From: Phylloscopus collybita
Lineage: Eukaryota; Chordata; Aves; Passeriformes; Phylloscopidae
Length of the DNA: 64,000 nucleotides
Direction: 5' to 3'
NCBI GenBank assembly: GCA_027886175.1
Contig: JAJNNQ010000040.1
Location: 28,974,001 to 29,038,000, forward strand
Positions 23,360 through 36,600 of the stretch are shown here, piece by piece; position 1 is the first letter of the stretch; each line of letters begins with the position of its first letter. The notes below the pieces were generated by a model. The model had not been told where the DNA came from. It made no database searches and saw only the letters and a program-made list of their open reading frames with translations. The translations under genes and the position numbers were made by a program.

Positions 23360-26300
23360 GACAACGCTACACTTCCCCAAAACCCAGAAGTATAGAGAAG
23401 ACATCATGGGTTCACAGCAGGTTCTTGTCCCAAAGCTGCAGAAAATAAAAGAGGAAGTATTGGCAGTATCTGCTAGCCCTTCCTTAGAGTGACATGGAGT
23501 ATATAACCCATTGCTGTGGGGCTGGGTAAACAGGAAGCCAAAAGAAGCCCATTCCTGCTGTTAGCAGTACTGGGTTAAAACTCTCGTGTGTTTCTGCAGT
23601 ATCTGGATGTATACCAACTGCAGACTGGAAGAACTCCATGCAAAATCCTAGAAATGTCTCAGAAGCATTTCCAGTCCTCAGAAAAATGGCACATGGGGAA
23701 GGTATCTTCCCCACAGTCGTATAATCAAGAAGCTGGAGAAACAATAAATTGGTATGCTGCCAAACTGTGCAGAAAATGGCTGACTCATGCGAGTATGTAA
23801 TCTTAAACCTGAAATAATTAGTGTTAGATTCATAAGTGGGAAAAAAGTGCAGTGAGACTGCTGAAAGAAAAGCTCTCCTCACTGATAGTATACTATAGGA
23901 GTGTCTAAAGCTGCTGCAAAGCAGAGTGTAGGTGGGGTAGACACGGTTAGTTCAGAACGTAGAACTGAGAAGCATAAAATAATACCAAAAGAAAATGCAT
24001 AAATATGAAGCAGAAGACATCAGGGAAGACCTTTAGTGCTGAGAGAAAAAATGTGCACATGATAGAATGCACAGCAATGACATTAATATGGTGCAAAAGG
24101 GCGAAAACAAAACTCTGAGCTATGTGCCAAGAGAGAGCAGCAGCACTTAGAAAAATGAATGCTATGGAGGCTGTAGGAATTACTACATGTGCTAGGATGG
24201 AAAGGCTTCCTTGCAGTTATGCCAAGGAGGGAAATGAATTGTAAACATGCAAAGCTGAATGAAAGCAATGCAGTGACCCCATGCCATTAGGCAAAGTAAA
24301 TTGCAGGTTGAATCAGTGATGCTGGCAACAATAAATCCACTTCTTCCAGCTGCATCCAGTAAATTGTCACCACACTGGGGCTTTAAGTTTGAAGGAAACA
24401 ATTCATGCAGGTAATGGAGGCAGAACAAATTAAAAAAAATAATTACATATGCCAAGCTGGCAATATTTGCTAGCATCCTTGCAATGAAGCTGTTGGGAGG
24501 CATATCAAGAAGTGTTTGAGGGGGAGGATGTCTTCCAGGCATACAATTGCCTTCATCTATTTCTATCTTTTCAATTTGTGCCTCCAGGAGTGACTACAGA
24601 ATGAAAAGAAAAAATAATTGGAGCAGTAGAGGGAACGGAAAAGGAAGACATTTTTAAGTAATGTTAAGTAACAAGTCACACAACCAGCATGGATCCTGAG
24701 ATGCCAGACAACCTACCCCTTTCTGAAACCTGAAGTACCTTCAATAAGCAGGAAAAGGCTGTTCAACTGAATTCCTACACATGAGGGAATATCCATGTTG
24801 GTGAGAACAAAGACATTAATGGTACATAGGGTACTGACAAAAACTTTTGGGGAAAGAAAGAAAGAAACTAGCTTGCCACATCCAGGAGAAGAACATATGC
24901 AAATGGTTGTGAGCACTGCTGGGATCCGATGTGAAGCAGCAGAGCGTCAGTGCTGTCAGCAAGATGTATTAAGGGGACTCTGAGGGATCAGTGCAATGGC
25001 TGCTGTGTTCTGCGGATGGACACAGAGATCATGTGGCAGACACACCATGATCCCACCTTCATCTGTCAGTTAGAAAGAGTCAGGGAACAGACTTAGTGCT
25101 GAATAAAACCATCCTGGTGTGGGGACTGTTTACAGTATCCTGTATGAGATATCTGTTGATCTCCCAAGAGCCAGGACCAACCTCAGCATTTTAGAGCATA
25201 CAGAAGCCTCCTGCTCTCAGATGAACACACTCCATCCAGAGTCTGTTGGGATTTGCATCCTATCTGACAACTTTTCTCCCACAGCTTTCACATGTGCAAG
25301 TCATCGATACAGCTCCTGAACAGATTTGCAATATGGACAACTGGTATCATCAGAGAATACACCAATCACCCATGTGAAAAAAACAAACACCTAATTATCC
25401 TATTTCTGATAGAGGCAGATGCATGACATATTGCTAGTGAGCAGTTCTGCACCTTAGAAAAAGACATGTTCCTCTTGCTATTGGAAAGGCCAGGAAGCAG
25501 GGGGAAATGTCCCCATTTTCAAGACTACAGAATCTACTAAAAGAGATTAAAGGTAATCACAATACCCAGATGGCAGAGAATGGACATTTTCTTTGGGAAT
25601 TGTCCAGCTCTCCTCTGGATCTGTGGTCTGCGCAGAGGAAGCCAGAAATACTCTGTCCTGGCCAAATATGACAGAGGCTAGATAACATCTGGTGGTCTGT
25701 TGTGCTGTGTTTAGGGCAACCAGCACTGAAAAGTGAAAGCACACTGCTCTTTCCACCATCCATAGGAAGAATACAAATTTGCCTCCCAACCCCAGATTTG
25801 GCTATTTGGGCTGCAACTAAGACATCTAGTCAAGTGGGTGAGTTTAAAGCAGTGAAGTACTTTAATAGGTAGAATATCCCATGCAGTGGGAAAACATCTG
25901 TTTGCTTGCAATCCATCCTCAAATGGACTCCCTTCAGTTACCACCACAGCATTGCCACCAAATGGCAAAGTCAAATTAGCACTTAAAATGCCTGAAATTT
26001 TATTAGTGCCAAAGAGCATGAAGAAAATACATAGCATAGCATCTCTGTTCTTGAATGGAGCAACAATCTCACAGAAAACCCAGTTCAATGTGCTTCCATC
26101 GTCTGATACCCTGAGCAGTGGCATCACTAATGTGACTAACAGCAATGAAAGCAATCACGTACAGAGGAAACATGTGGAAGCCAAAGTCCCCCTTGACTGA
26201 TGAAATAGAGATGTCACAGAACTACCAGCAGGACAAGGTATTTTTATCAGATTACTTCTGCTGGACATACCATGTTCTGGGATGCAAACTATTTTATTGA

Positions 26301-28065
26301 GCATGTAAGTTCTTTCTCATGTAATATAGCATTTGTAAATATGTATATCCCTGAAATCTCAAATATATTAATTTGCTGTGCATAGAAGACACAGAAATAA
26401 CAGTGAATTATGCACTCTGCAGACCTGATTGAGAAGGCACAGATCAAAACAAAAGAGCAGTGACTCTGGGAATAGATGTGATACCCCAGAAATACATTGC
26501 TGAAGAGCTCAAGCAGAATGCAGTCATCTGTGCTCACAAGTGAACAATACACCAACTCCAACAGGAAGGCTGCTTCCAGGTAATACACAAGGCATGAAAG
26601 AACAGCCTCTTCAGACACAGAGGAAAATAGCCTTGCTCTCACAAGAAGGGAAGAGAAAAAAAAAAACTACCCACAAACAAAGCCCCCCAGTCAAGTACAT
26701 TAGCTATGAGACATATTAAGAATGTACAGACATTTAAGAATGTAAAGGTTCTCACAGGTTATGCTGTTCATGTTTAATGCTGCAGTCTCAAAGGTGACTA
26801 AAGCTATGAAACTGAAGCACCCATTTGGGACTTGGATATTCTGGCAGAGGATAATGTCACCTTAGCCAGTGGTGAATGAGAAGCTCAGGAGGCACAGGGG
26901 GAGGGATAAACCTGCAGCATAGAAAGGCTGAGCTGCAGGTAGCAGGCAGCTGCAGTCAGGGTGGGAGGCAGAGGAGATTCAGGGAAAAGCAGTCCCCTAG
27001 TCCCTAGGGGAGCACAACCCTGGGCAGTCAGGCTTCCCTGCCTGCTGAAGAGCGCAGGAGGAGTGACATTTCTGGTGGCCCTGGCAGTGCACCTTATAAA
27101 CACATAATTTTAGGGAACTGTACTGAGGGCAGGAAAAAGCAACTGCTCTTCATTCTGGAGAGTGTAAAAGACAGCATGCCTACAGCAACCCTTTCAAGCT
27201 TGAGCATTTGAGCACCTGGCCACCAAGTCTGCAAAAGACACCCCCAAAAATAAGCCCACTTAGCTTTACTCAGCAAGAGACACATGCCCTCTCCCCTGTG
27301 GCCCCCAAAAACAATAGGATGGTCGCTAATCAAAAAAGGGTCTAAACAGTTTTATTTTCTACTTGCTGTAATAAAATAAGCCTGGTTGTTTGAAAACTAT
27401 TTGGGGAATGTATTTTTATAGGTCTTCTGCTAAGGCCAAGAAATGCTTGGGGTGCTTGTGGGATTTAGGTGCCAAAACGATGAGTAGGAAGAGGTGTGTC
27501 ATGCTGTCACTGCTGACAGAGCCACTGCCCGTCATCCAGTGCTTCTGCACTAGCACTCCTGAAAAGGGGTTCCCTATTGCTAGCATTTCTGTCCTCACAT
27601 TTCTGAAGTCCATTCTAATTACTGAAAGTGTCATCAAAATTGCAGTAACACTGATAATTTTTATATAATAGTTAATCCTTTACAGAGAAAATTTGGGGTG
27701 CCTTTGATCTGGATTGTCTCTCAGGTGTTTAATGTCTATCTTGATATGACATAAGCAAGACATAGAGACAGAGAATATTTAAAGAATGAACCAGATAAAA
27801 CAAGATGTCAGCCTTCAATTGTACATTTCTTAGGATTAGAGCAGAGCAGACATATTGTTGGATTCCAGGTCTTCACTGGCACTCATGACAGAAAGCTGCT
27901 GCAGATAGGGAGCTCTGCAGGGTCTTGTCACTCAAGGTGCAAATATGATCTGAAAAGTGTTATGTCTTTTTCTTCTTGTTATGGCTTTAGGTAATGCAGA
28001 TATGATCTTCAGCAGCACCTGAAGACTAAATTAAAATGCTGGCAAAATAAAAACTCCTCCCACCA
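23360..28065. other. intergenic, A-rich on the + strand, nothing supported
   Basis: The + strand is biased to A over T through much of 23.3-26.7 kb, the opposite of TARBP1 introns. The complementary strand therefore yields several hydrophobic open frames (24542-24192, 26154-25711, 26642-26289). I could not assign them to a family and treat the hydrophobicity as a composition effect. A short hairpin, CCCCTAG TCC CTAGGGG, lies at 26994-27010. Confidence 0.5.
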
Positions 28066-28125
28066 GAACAAAACAAAACACCAAAAAACCCAACAAACAA
28101 ACAAACAAACAAACAAACAACAAAT
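28066..28125 (+). repeat. A-rich (CAAA)n simple repeat
   Basis: Six CAAA units run from 28094, flanked by related CAAAA and CAA words. Confidence 0.9.
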
Positions 28126-29589
28126 ACAATACCTCTGCAACACAAAATAACGGCAGCCAGCAGCATTTTTATTGGTTAAGTGATTTTTTACTGTCATTGA
28201 TGCCAATTGGCTTTAAAACAAAGCCTCAGCTCCATAGTGAAAAAGAATACATTTGCCATGTTGGTCAAAATAACAAGATTTTTGGACACAAAATGCATAG
28301 CCAAAACAATTGTGGTCCTGTTTTTGTTTTAAACACTGAGATGGCATTATGAAAAATAAGTCAGTAACTTCCTTTAAGGACTAATGGCTAGAAGGAGCAC
28401 AATGCAAAGAACTCTTCTTTGGCACTGTGGTCTCCTTCCACCACCTGCCGGGCTTCCTTTGCTAATGCAGGAGCTAAAAGTCAGGTTCTTTTCTAAGAAC
28501 AAGATTACTTATTTTAATCTTCCCCCATCCTTCATCTCTCATGTTTATTTTGTCACTTATGAGGCCCTGAAGGAAGCAGTATTGCTAATCCTTACTGAAA
28601 TGTATCTACCAGATTTATAGCCAGATGAGGGTTTTTTTTTTTTTTAGATAAAGGAAATATTTGCTCTGATTTTGTAAAGATTAAAAAAAAACCCAAAACA
28701 TTTTGGGTTAATTTTACTTCTAAAGTGAAAGAATATCGTGCTGACATTTTGATTGTAGGTTGTTTCCTGTACCTAACAGACTCAGTTTTAAATCTGTATT
28801 GCAGATCTTAACAGGATGAACAAGAATTTGGCTTGGATTTCATACCATAAGCAATGACTAACCAAGTATCTCTTGCAACAAGTTATTTATTAACAGTGAT
28901 TCACAAATTAGAATCTACACAAATGTTTCTTCTTTTAAGAGTCCAGGATGAATCTGCCTCAGTACCATTTAGGTGGAGAAAGTATTTCTATTATACAAAC
29001 TGGGTATATTTACATATACAGATAGATTAAGAGGTAAGAAATGCAGTATTCCCCTTCCACACACAAAGTCAAACATGCACACACCTCCGTGTTATTTTTA
29101 GACTTGTTTTTCTTAGTTGCAGCACATTTTAGAATGCCTTACAGTCCAGAATATGGAACTAGCCAGCATTTATACATTTACTGACAAAAACTATATGTCT
29201 TTTTGGGTATTTGAGAGGATGTAATATGAAATATAAAGCAGGAATTCACATTTTGGCTAAATCTAGAGCAGGTATTATGATCATTTGTCTGAGAACTTCC
29301 TTGCAGAGCTAAGCAAAAATTGGGAGTTTGTGTGAGGAAAACTCTACCATGATCTGAAAACACCATTTATTTAAAAGCACAGATGGTCAAAGATCCCTAG
29401 AGTGGGCTTACAAATGTAACTCCAATATGAGCATGTATTATAAAACCAGTTTCCCATGAAAAAGATTGCAAGATTTCCCAAGAAATGGCTTTGCTCAGCA
29501 TTGATATACATTCAGTCATTTCAGTGAAAACTATAAGAAGGTCTAGGCTAAGGCCAAATGCTTCTGGAAGATGGCTTCTGGAAAAAGAC
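28126..29589. other. intergenic, AT-rich, nothing recognised
   Basis: Unique AT-rich sequence with short T and A runs near 28630 and 28682. No gene or element. Confidence 0.6.
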
Positions 29590-29612
29590 TTTTTTTTTTT
29601 TTTTTTTTTTTT
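29590..29612 (+). repeat. poly(T) run, 23 bases
   Basis: Uninterrupted T23. On the opposite strand it would be a poly(A) tail, but no element body is recognisable beside it. Confidence 0.95.
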
Positions 29613-31252
29613 CCTGAAGAGAGCCAAGTTTTTACACCATAGTGTTATGCCTCTACAGTGGAAAGTTTCAGGATTATGCAACACGATTAAAAAAAAAAAG
29701 GACTAATTAGATGCAGTGACAGGAGGCGGAGGTCGAAGAAAACATCTTAATGTCGAGATTCTTGAAGATGGAGAGTTATTTTGGATGCCTTCATTTTTGG
29801 GCAGCTACTAGAGGAGAGCCACACTTTTAGAAAATGTTTCATCTTCTGAATACTGGGCTCCATTGAAGTATTTATTTTCACCCCAAATTTGACAACTAGT
29901 TACTGTGGTCTCCAAGTTATGTGATTATTGTGGTACATTCTTCTGAGTGTAAAAACTTGGTAATAAATACCTCAGTCGTGTGCTTTGAGGGTTCACACAT
30001 TATCTATAAAATGCTTCAAATAGGCTTTAATGGAAGACCTCAAAAATGTGTAGAAGACTACTACTATCATTTTTTACAAGATTGAGATTTAAGGGGTGAA
30101 GGAAAAAAGAAAAGTTGTGGCAATATGGCAAGTGCTTCTTTCTGCTGTTCATTTATGGGCAGCAGGAAAAGAACCCAAAGTAAACATGCAATACCCAGGT
30201 AAATTAATTAATTAATAATTGAAAAATATTTTAAGCAGTACCCATTGTCTTTATAATGAAATTGTAAAAGTGGGGTATTTCTATAAATTAGCTGATCTGG
30301 AGGTTTTTCCTTTGATTCTAGTATCTTTAAAGTACATTACAGAAACAGAAGAGATTGTAACCTTTTGGCAAACCTTTTACAGCATCAAACAAGAGCCCTC
30401 TTCTGACTTTGAAGATATCCTGCAATCAATTAGGAAGGTCCTAAATGATGTCGGAATGAGTCAGGAGTTTTGCAGAATAACTGGCAGGCTTCCACGTAGA
30501 GAGAATCATTTGGCATATGAGAAAACAGGGAGGATTAGCCATCCCCATTAAAGACAACAGCATTAGGAGCTGTTTTGAAAACACTAGAGCTTCTTCTTGC
30601 CTAATGCTTCCAAAACTGCTGTTCTCAGCTAAACTGAACTGATTTGTTCTCTGTCTTTATTTTTAGCAGGGGAAACTCAAAATAAACTTGGAAGAAGTTC
30701 TTTGAAGTGAAATGCACAAGTCAAAATGTGAAAATTACATCTTGGCACAACAGATTCGCACTTTTTTTCCTTGTGAGGTTAGTTAAAGTAGTGTAATCTA
30801 AAGTACTATGGAAGATGAAGGAGAATATTTTAAAGCTGTTTTCCCTTGCTCCCGGTTGATGTGAAAGACTGTGAGAGATGGAAGGCAGCAGTGGTGTGGG
30901 CCTTTCATAATCTGAATTCCCACTGAGGAAATAACCTTGGTCTCAACCAGCGCTTGACAAATTCCTCCACTGATCTGAAAACCAAAGATAACTTCTTTGT
31001 ACCTAGCAGGCTATCTCTACACTTCCAGAAAGGACAAATTATCTTTAGCTCATCTGTGAAAAGCTAAATCAGTGCTCTATTTTCTGAAGCCAAAGAGCTA
31101 CAAAGCTCTTCATATCATGAATTCTGAAAGGACACTGACATGCAAACCTTCACATTTGCAATGAAAAATACATAAGAGTTGGAAATAAAGTGAAAGCTTC
31201 CTCCCTGTCTCTGTCCTCTCTTCCTTCCTCCTTTCCTCCCCCTGCCCAGTGC
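29613..31252. other. intergenic, AT-rich, nothing supported
   Basis: The + strand is open from 30219 to 30551 (110 codons, no ATG at its first codon). It contains text such as EEIVTFWQTFYSIKQEPS and LNDVGMSQEFCRITGRLP. I do not recognise it, and nothing around it supports a gene. Confidence 0.4.

Positions 31253-31297
<45 letters not shown>
31253..31297 (+). repeat. (TAA)15 microsatellite
   Basis: Fifteen perfect TAA units. A pyrimidine-rich stretch (CTTCCTCC...) directly precedes it. The isoleucine or leucine runs in open frames here are artefacts of this repeat. Confidence 0.97.
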
Positions 31298-31298
<1 letters not shown>

Positions 31299-33556
31299 GG
31301 TGTCATTTTGCTGTTTTCCCAAGGAAGTAAGTAAGATCCAGATTAGTGTTTGTTGTTCTTTGGTTATATTTGGGGTTTTTTTTAACCCCCTTCCTGTAGT
31401 GTTATCCCCAGTAATAACATCATGGCTTTAAAAAGACTAAAGGCTCCCAGGGTTGCCACTGGTAAATTTTCATGCAGAAGCTACAGAGTATTTTCCCCAC
31501 TGTAGTAGATCCTCTTATCTGGTTCATTATCAGTAGAATCCCCTGTACACTAAAATCCAGAGGCAGCAAAATACTCTGGCATGTGCATAGAGATAAGCTC
31601 GTGTTTACATGCTTTTCTAGATGAAGACCTATAGGCAAAGACTGTTATGAGAAACTGTGATACCATATGGACATTCTCTCGATTGTCACATTTCTTCCAG
31701 ATCTACATATGTTTTTCAGGCTGAAAGCTGGAGAAGAATGTAGTACATAAATTTCAACAGCCCTTTTGCTTCCCTGTAAAACCAGTGGTGAAATCTGTTT
31801 AGCCTTTAACACTCACCTCTGAGTCCTAGTGAAGGGTGGAGGCCAAAAATGAATGGTGCAGCCTAAGCTGAAACAAAAATCCTAAGTGTTTGTTTGTTTT
31901 TTAAATGAAAGCAAACAAGGACAGTAAGTGGGATGGCTGGCTATTTATTGGGAAGCATTTGAATTCAAGTCTGTACAGCAAATGCTCTTCATCTACATGA
32001 AGCAGACAAAAAATGGCTGCAGATTTCAGTACTATCCTCTCAAGTAGGTTTGCAAAATAAAGACAGATGGCAAAGGATTATATTTAATTCTTTTTCCTAA
32101 TTCATCTTTTCCTGACCATTCCACTGCAGTCAGTCTAACTGGAGAGATTTACCAGCTTAACTTTCACTCTGTAGCTTACAGTGACAAACCACATAGTAGA
32201 TTTGTAACTTCCCATCATTAGGAATGTTTAATTGGACACAACTGCTTTTCATCAGCTGCCCTTAAATGCTGCTTCTGAACACAGGATGTTTACAGCATTA
32301 CAACAGTAGAACTCTAGCTTTATTTTTAAAGTAAACATCCTAAAATGCCCAGGAATATTGTACTGTTTCTGGTGAATGTAGCTGTCCTGCTCAGTCAAAG
32401 AATTATTTCACTCTGGAATCTCTTACACAGATGTGCACAATCTCACAGCACAGTACTAACAGCAGTGTCCTTAAGATACCTTGCTGTTTCTTTCCTGTGC
32501 TGTTTTTTCCCCATGCAGATAAAGAGAGGAAGCCATGTAGCACAGCCCTGATAACGCTGGAAGCGTGCAGTCCTGATTCAGTGCAAGAGGGTCCTGCACT
32601 CAGTGCTGCAGTCATGGTTCCTCACTGCCTGCCTGATTCTGCTCTTTCTTCTTCTCCACTCCACTTAATGCTATTCTTAAAAAAATTCCCACTGTTTTTT
32701 GATGTCTTGGTTTTCAAACACTTGACTTGAGATGCTGACCCTGGTGATCCCAGGTGCTTACAATCAATAATTGAATAATCCTCACGGATGCATTGGGGAG
32801 CTGATGGTATTCAGCACCTTCCTAAGCATAGTTTACAGTATCTTCAGAGAAATGTGGAAGCATGTATCCAGTATATGATCGATCTATGCTGCCCTCTCTG
32901 CTCCTCCTAATTGCTCTTTTAGATAAGCCTTTTGGTTTTCTGTGCATTTATCATTCTTCCCTTTGAGTTTCTAAATTTCTCTAGTGGAAAAAAATACAAG
33001 AAATGGCAGTTACTTCTCTTCCTGTACCTTTCCTTTTAGTTTCTCCCCTTTTCTTTGCTATCACTTGCTTTCTTTTCACCACAAAAAAACCTGAGAGGCA
33101 CATGTCAGTGACAACAGCACCATCTTCTGTTCTGAAGAGATCATGAAGGCTTCATTCTTGTGTCTGAGTGCTTCAGACATGGGTCTGATTGAAAAATTGG
33201 AGCTACTGCTGGATATGAACTAACTCTTCACGAGTTTCAATGTCTGAACAACTGAATGTTTGTGGGGCAGTATGTGTGTATGAAAGGCAACAAAGGATTC
33301 TCATAGCACTTCTCTCTGTGAGACACCTTTATTATTCCTCTTTTTATTCCTCTCCTCATAGAAGTTCAGTTGCAAACATCAGGCTACTTCCCTGCAGCTT
33401 GACACATTGACGGTTTCTGGGTTTGTTCACTTACTTATTTATCTCAAGTAGTGTTATCCTTACTCTCTACCAATAGTACTGTACTAATTGTCACTGGGGA
33501 AAATATACAGCACCAAAAGATGACAAGATACACACAGAGCTGTGGATCAGCTTATC
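31298..33556. other. intergenic, nothing recognised
   Basis: AT-rich unique sequence. No gene, RNA or element is supported. Confidence 0.6.
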
Positions 33557-33609
33557 AGTCCATAGATCACAGTCCATAGAGGGCCATAGATCACAGAAGG
33601 TCATAGAAC
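33557..33609. repeat. short imperfect tandem repeat of CCATAGATCACAG
   Basis: GTCCATAGATCACA, GTCCATAGAGG, GCCATAGATCACAGAAGG and TCATAGAAC follow one another. It is a small local duplication with drift. Confidence 0.8.
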
Positions 33610-36600
33610 ATGTGCTGCCTAAAATTTGTGTCACTGTGACAACAAAGGGTTGTTTGAGGTATAATAGAGGAAAATAAGGTGGGAGTTAGCACAAGGTAAA
33701 TACGAAGTCTTACTTGAAAGACTAATATATGGACAACTCAGACTGGCAGCATGGGTAGGTCAGTGTGAAGTCAGTGTCATGATATTAGATAAGAGGATGA
33801 GGAAGGATAGACTGATGGGTCTGGAAACGGAAAGGGAAAAGAAGCAGCATGTCTTTGATGTAGCACAGAAGAGGGAACATAAAGAGAGAGGTGGCAAGGT
33901 CAAAACAGCAGGTTAAGAAACAGATCTTCACAACAGCAAGATCTAACCAGGGTAAGACTGCTTTTGTTCATCCAGAAAAGGGGATATGGATGTGATACAC
34001 CAACAGATCAGATAGTAATTTTTAAGTATGTGAGTAGATAGGAATGTGCCTGTTTTGAGGAAATTCTGCAGAGAGACTTTGCAATTTAAAGGGTTTATTC
34101 GTCTTTCATAAAGAAGTTTGGGGATAGAAATGTGGAGCTAGTAACTCAACAGGTAATGTTGAGTCATATGTGAGCAGTCATAGCTCACATATTCTGTAAT
34201 AACAGTAGACAGGATAGTCAAATTGGGGTGTATGAATCAGACTAGGATGCCACAGAGGACAAACTGCAGGCCCACTGCATGTGGGTAGTAAGTTCAGCCA
34301 CGAAAGGGAGGAGGGAGAGAAGGTGGTGGCTGAAGGGACTAGCTGGAGGGACAAGCTGAATCTCATTTTAAAATGATGAAGTACATGTTTGCAGTGTGAT
34401 GTGAAAGAGATGGAAGAATCGTTTGTGGGGGTGGGGAGGCAAATGAAACAAGCACTGGAGGATCAGGAGATAATAGCACAACCACCTTGTGGAAATTGTT
34501 GTGACCAGCTTTCCTGGCTGCATATCAATGATATCTTTCAGTTAGAACATTTCTGCCTCTATCTCTCTTAGCAAGAGGTTCAAGGACTTTAGGGCAAACT
34601 GACAAAAATTAGGCAATTTTCTCCTTTCCCTTTCTCACCTCCTATAAATTTCTTTTTCCCTTTCCCCTGGCACAAAGGGGAAGTGCTGTCTCAGAGTGAG
34701 AGTCATATAAAAACTATGTGTGCTGCTGGTTTTTGCACAACAGCACAGAGGAAATCTAGAAGAGAACGTGAAAATAACTAACCATAATAACTGGTAAAGT
34801 GTATTGCATGGAGCACACCTGGGCTTTTACTTTCATTATTGTGTGGGAGAGTTGTGGTGGGAAATTTTCTGCATAACTTCAGAAATTTCCCATTTCCTCC
34901 TCCTGCATGCAGTGGGAGAGGGAAAAAAAGGCTGTGTTACGTACCTGGGCCCTCTGGAGACCTTACACTGCACAAACACACTCCCACACACTCCTGTAAG
35001 GAAAAAAAGCCATGGTGCAGGGTTAGCTGAGCCTTCCTCCTTATGAACTGTGCAGAATTACCTGTAAATGTAAGTATGGGACTGGTGTAAGCTGGTGGTA
35101 GTATGGGACTTCCATGAGAACAAATGTATGTTGTGTGATCTAAAACCATCATTGAAACTAAACTTTTTAAAGACATAGACTTGGCCTGGGTTCTAATGAT
35201 TTGTGGTGCCTCAGCACCTTGGCAGTGGCTTTACGGCAACACATCCTTCCAAAACCGTAAATAGGGATTTCCAAGACTTATAATTTTCTATATTTTATAC
35301 TGTATACTGTAGTTTTGTCCAAAACCACTAGAATGATAATCCAGATTTCTTTTTAGATAGTACAGAATTGCTTGTTTGTGTGATCATAGGGGAAAGCATT
35401 TACATAAGAACAAGTACACGTTTGTCCAAAATATGCAGGTAACTAAAGGCACTGATTCTTTAACTACGAGTCTGAGGAAGGAACCTCAGTCCTCTTGTAT
35501 TACTAAAGTGGTGTAGAATTATGGGTCCTGATGAAAACCAATTAACTACTATTGTAAAGCATTTAAATTGTAAAATCAGTCCAAATTTTGTCAGCTTGTT
35601 ATCACGTGCTGGAAAGGTACTGTTACAAAGATCAGAAAAAAATCAACAATAATATGTTTCTCATCTTTGTCCTGCCTCTCATTGGCTCAGTAATAGTATT
35701 AAATGACACAGAGAGACCCTGGTTAAGGGAGCAGTGTGAAGTAAACTCTACATCTGGAGTTACAAGGATCTGAGAAGTATTTTGTGGCTTGTAGATAGAA
35801 GTGGCCTGTGAAGGGGACATGTTCAGACTGGCTATTTATTTCAGGTCTGTCTGCAATTGTGGTGGACTGCTTTTGATGCTTCGGGTAATTCCTCTTAGTC
35901 ATATATTTTTAAGATAGACTAATCTGATTGAGGGAGAATATCTTGTATGGCAGAAATAAAGAAAGCATCTACAAGATATCCTCTCAAAAAAAAATTCCAA
36001 CTATTTCAGCCTTTGATCTAGGCCATGTGCTGAGTTTGGAGGGGACTTGGAGAGGTCAGGGAATACAGGGTACTTTATAAATAGGAGTGTAGAGTACGTG
36101 AGAGATTGGCAGGTGTGGGATGTTCTGAGTGCTGAGGCTGGTGCAGCAAACCTAGGCTGAAAGGGCTTTGGGACTCTAGAGGTGCCTGCAGCAGGGCTGG
36201 CTTGGGAAGAAGGCAAGAAGTGGTTGGGATAAGCTTGGAAAATGGAGAAAACAGAACAGGACATGGTCTTGGGTGATGCAGGGATATGTGTTGGAATTGT
36301 AGAGTTGGAAAGCACAATTTTAGGGTGCTAGCATGAGGACACTTAACAACTATGGTATGAAGTTGTGAATGGTGTGGTTCTTGACACCTGAAAATTACAA
36401 AACACTGCTGAAAATTACAAAATGCTTGCTCATTTTCTCTCTCTTAACTCCATATCCATCTTTCTGGCTAGTTTGTTTTGTTCTGTTGACATCATGTTCC
36501 ACATAGAAGCTCCCCAAGCCTGACCTCCCTTTTTGTCTGATAAGACAACCTACAGTGGAACAGTTCGAATTTAAATGCTGTTGTTTAAATTGGTGTAATA

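Noticed and set aside
23484..24542. Possible decayed olfactory-receptor-like gene on the minus strand
   Set aside because: I noticed short pieces resembling TM2 (MLAN), TM3 (MA..), TM6 (RAF..) and TM7 (IYSM) motifs in the right order. But the distances between them are roughly 1.5 to 2 times too long and identities are only a few residues each. T-rich DNA produces such hydrophobic text easily.
25711..26642. Hydrophobic minus-strand frames as a transporter gene
   Set aside because: No transporter signature is present, no splice sites link the frames, and the hydrophobicity follows from T-rich composition.
30219..30551. 110-codon + frame as a transposase remnant or small gene
   Set aside because: No ATG at the start, no recognisable catalytic residues, no terminal inverted repeats nearby, and this length is not rare among chance frames in this window.
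31110..31431. Frames with isoleucine or leucine runs
   Set aside because: They are translations of the (TAA)15 microsatellite.
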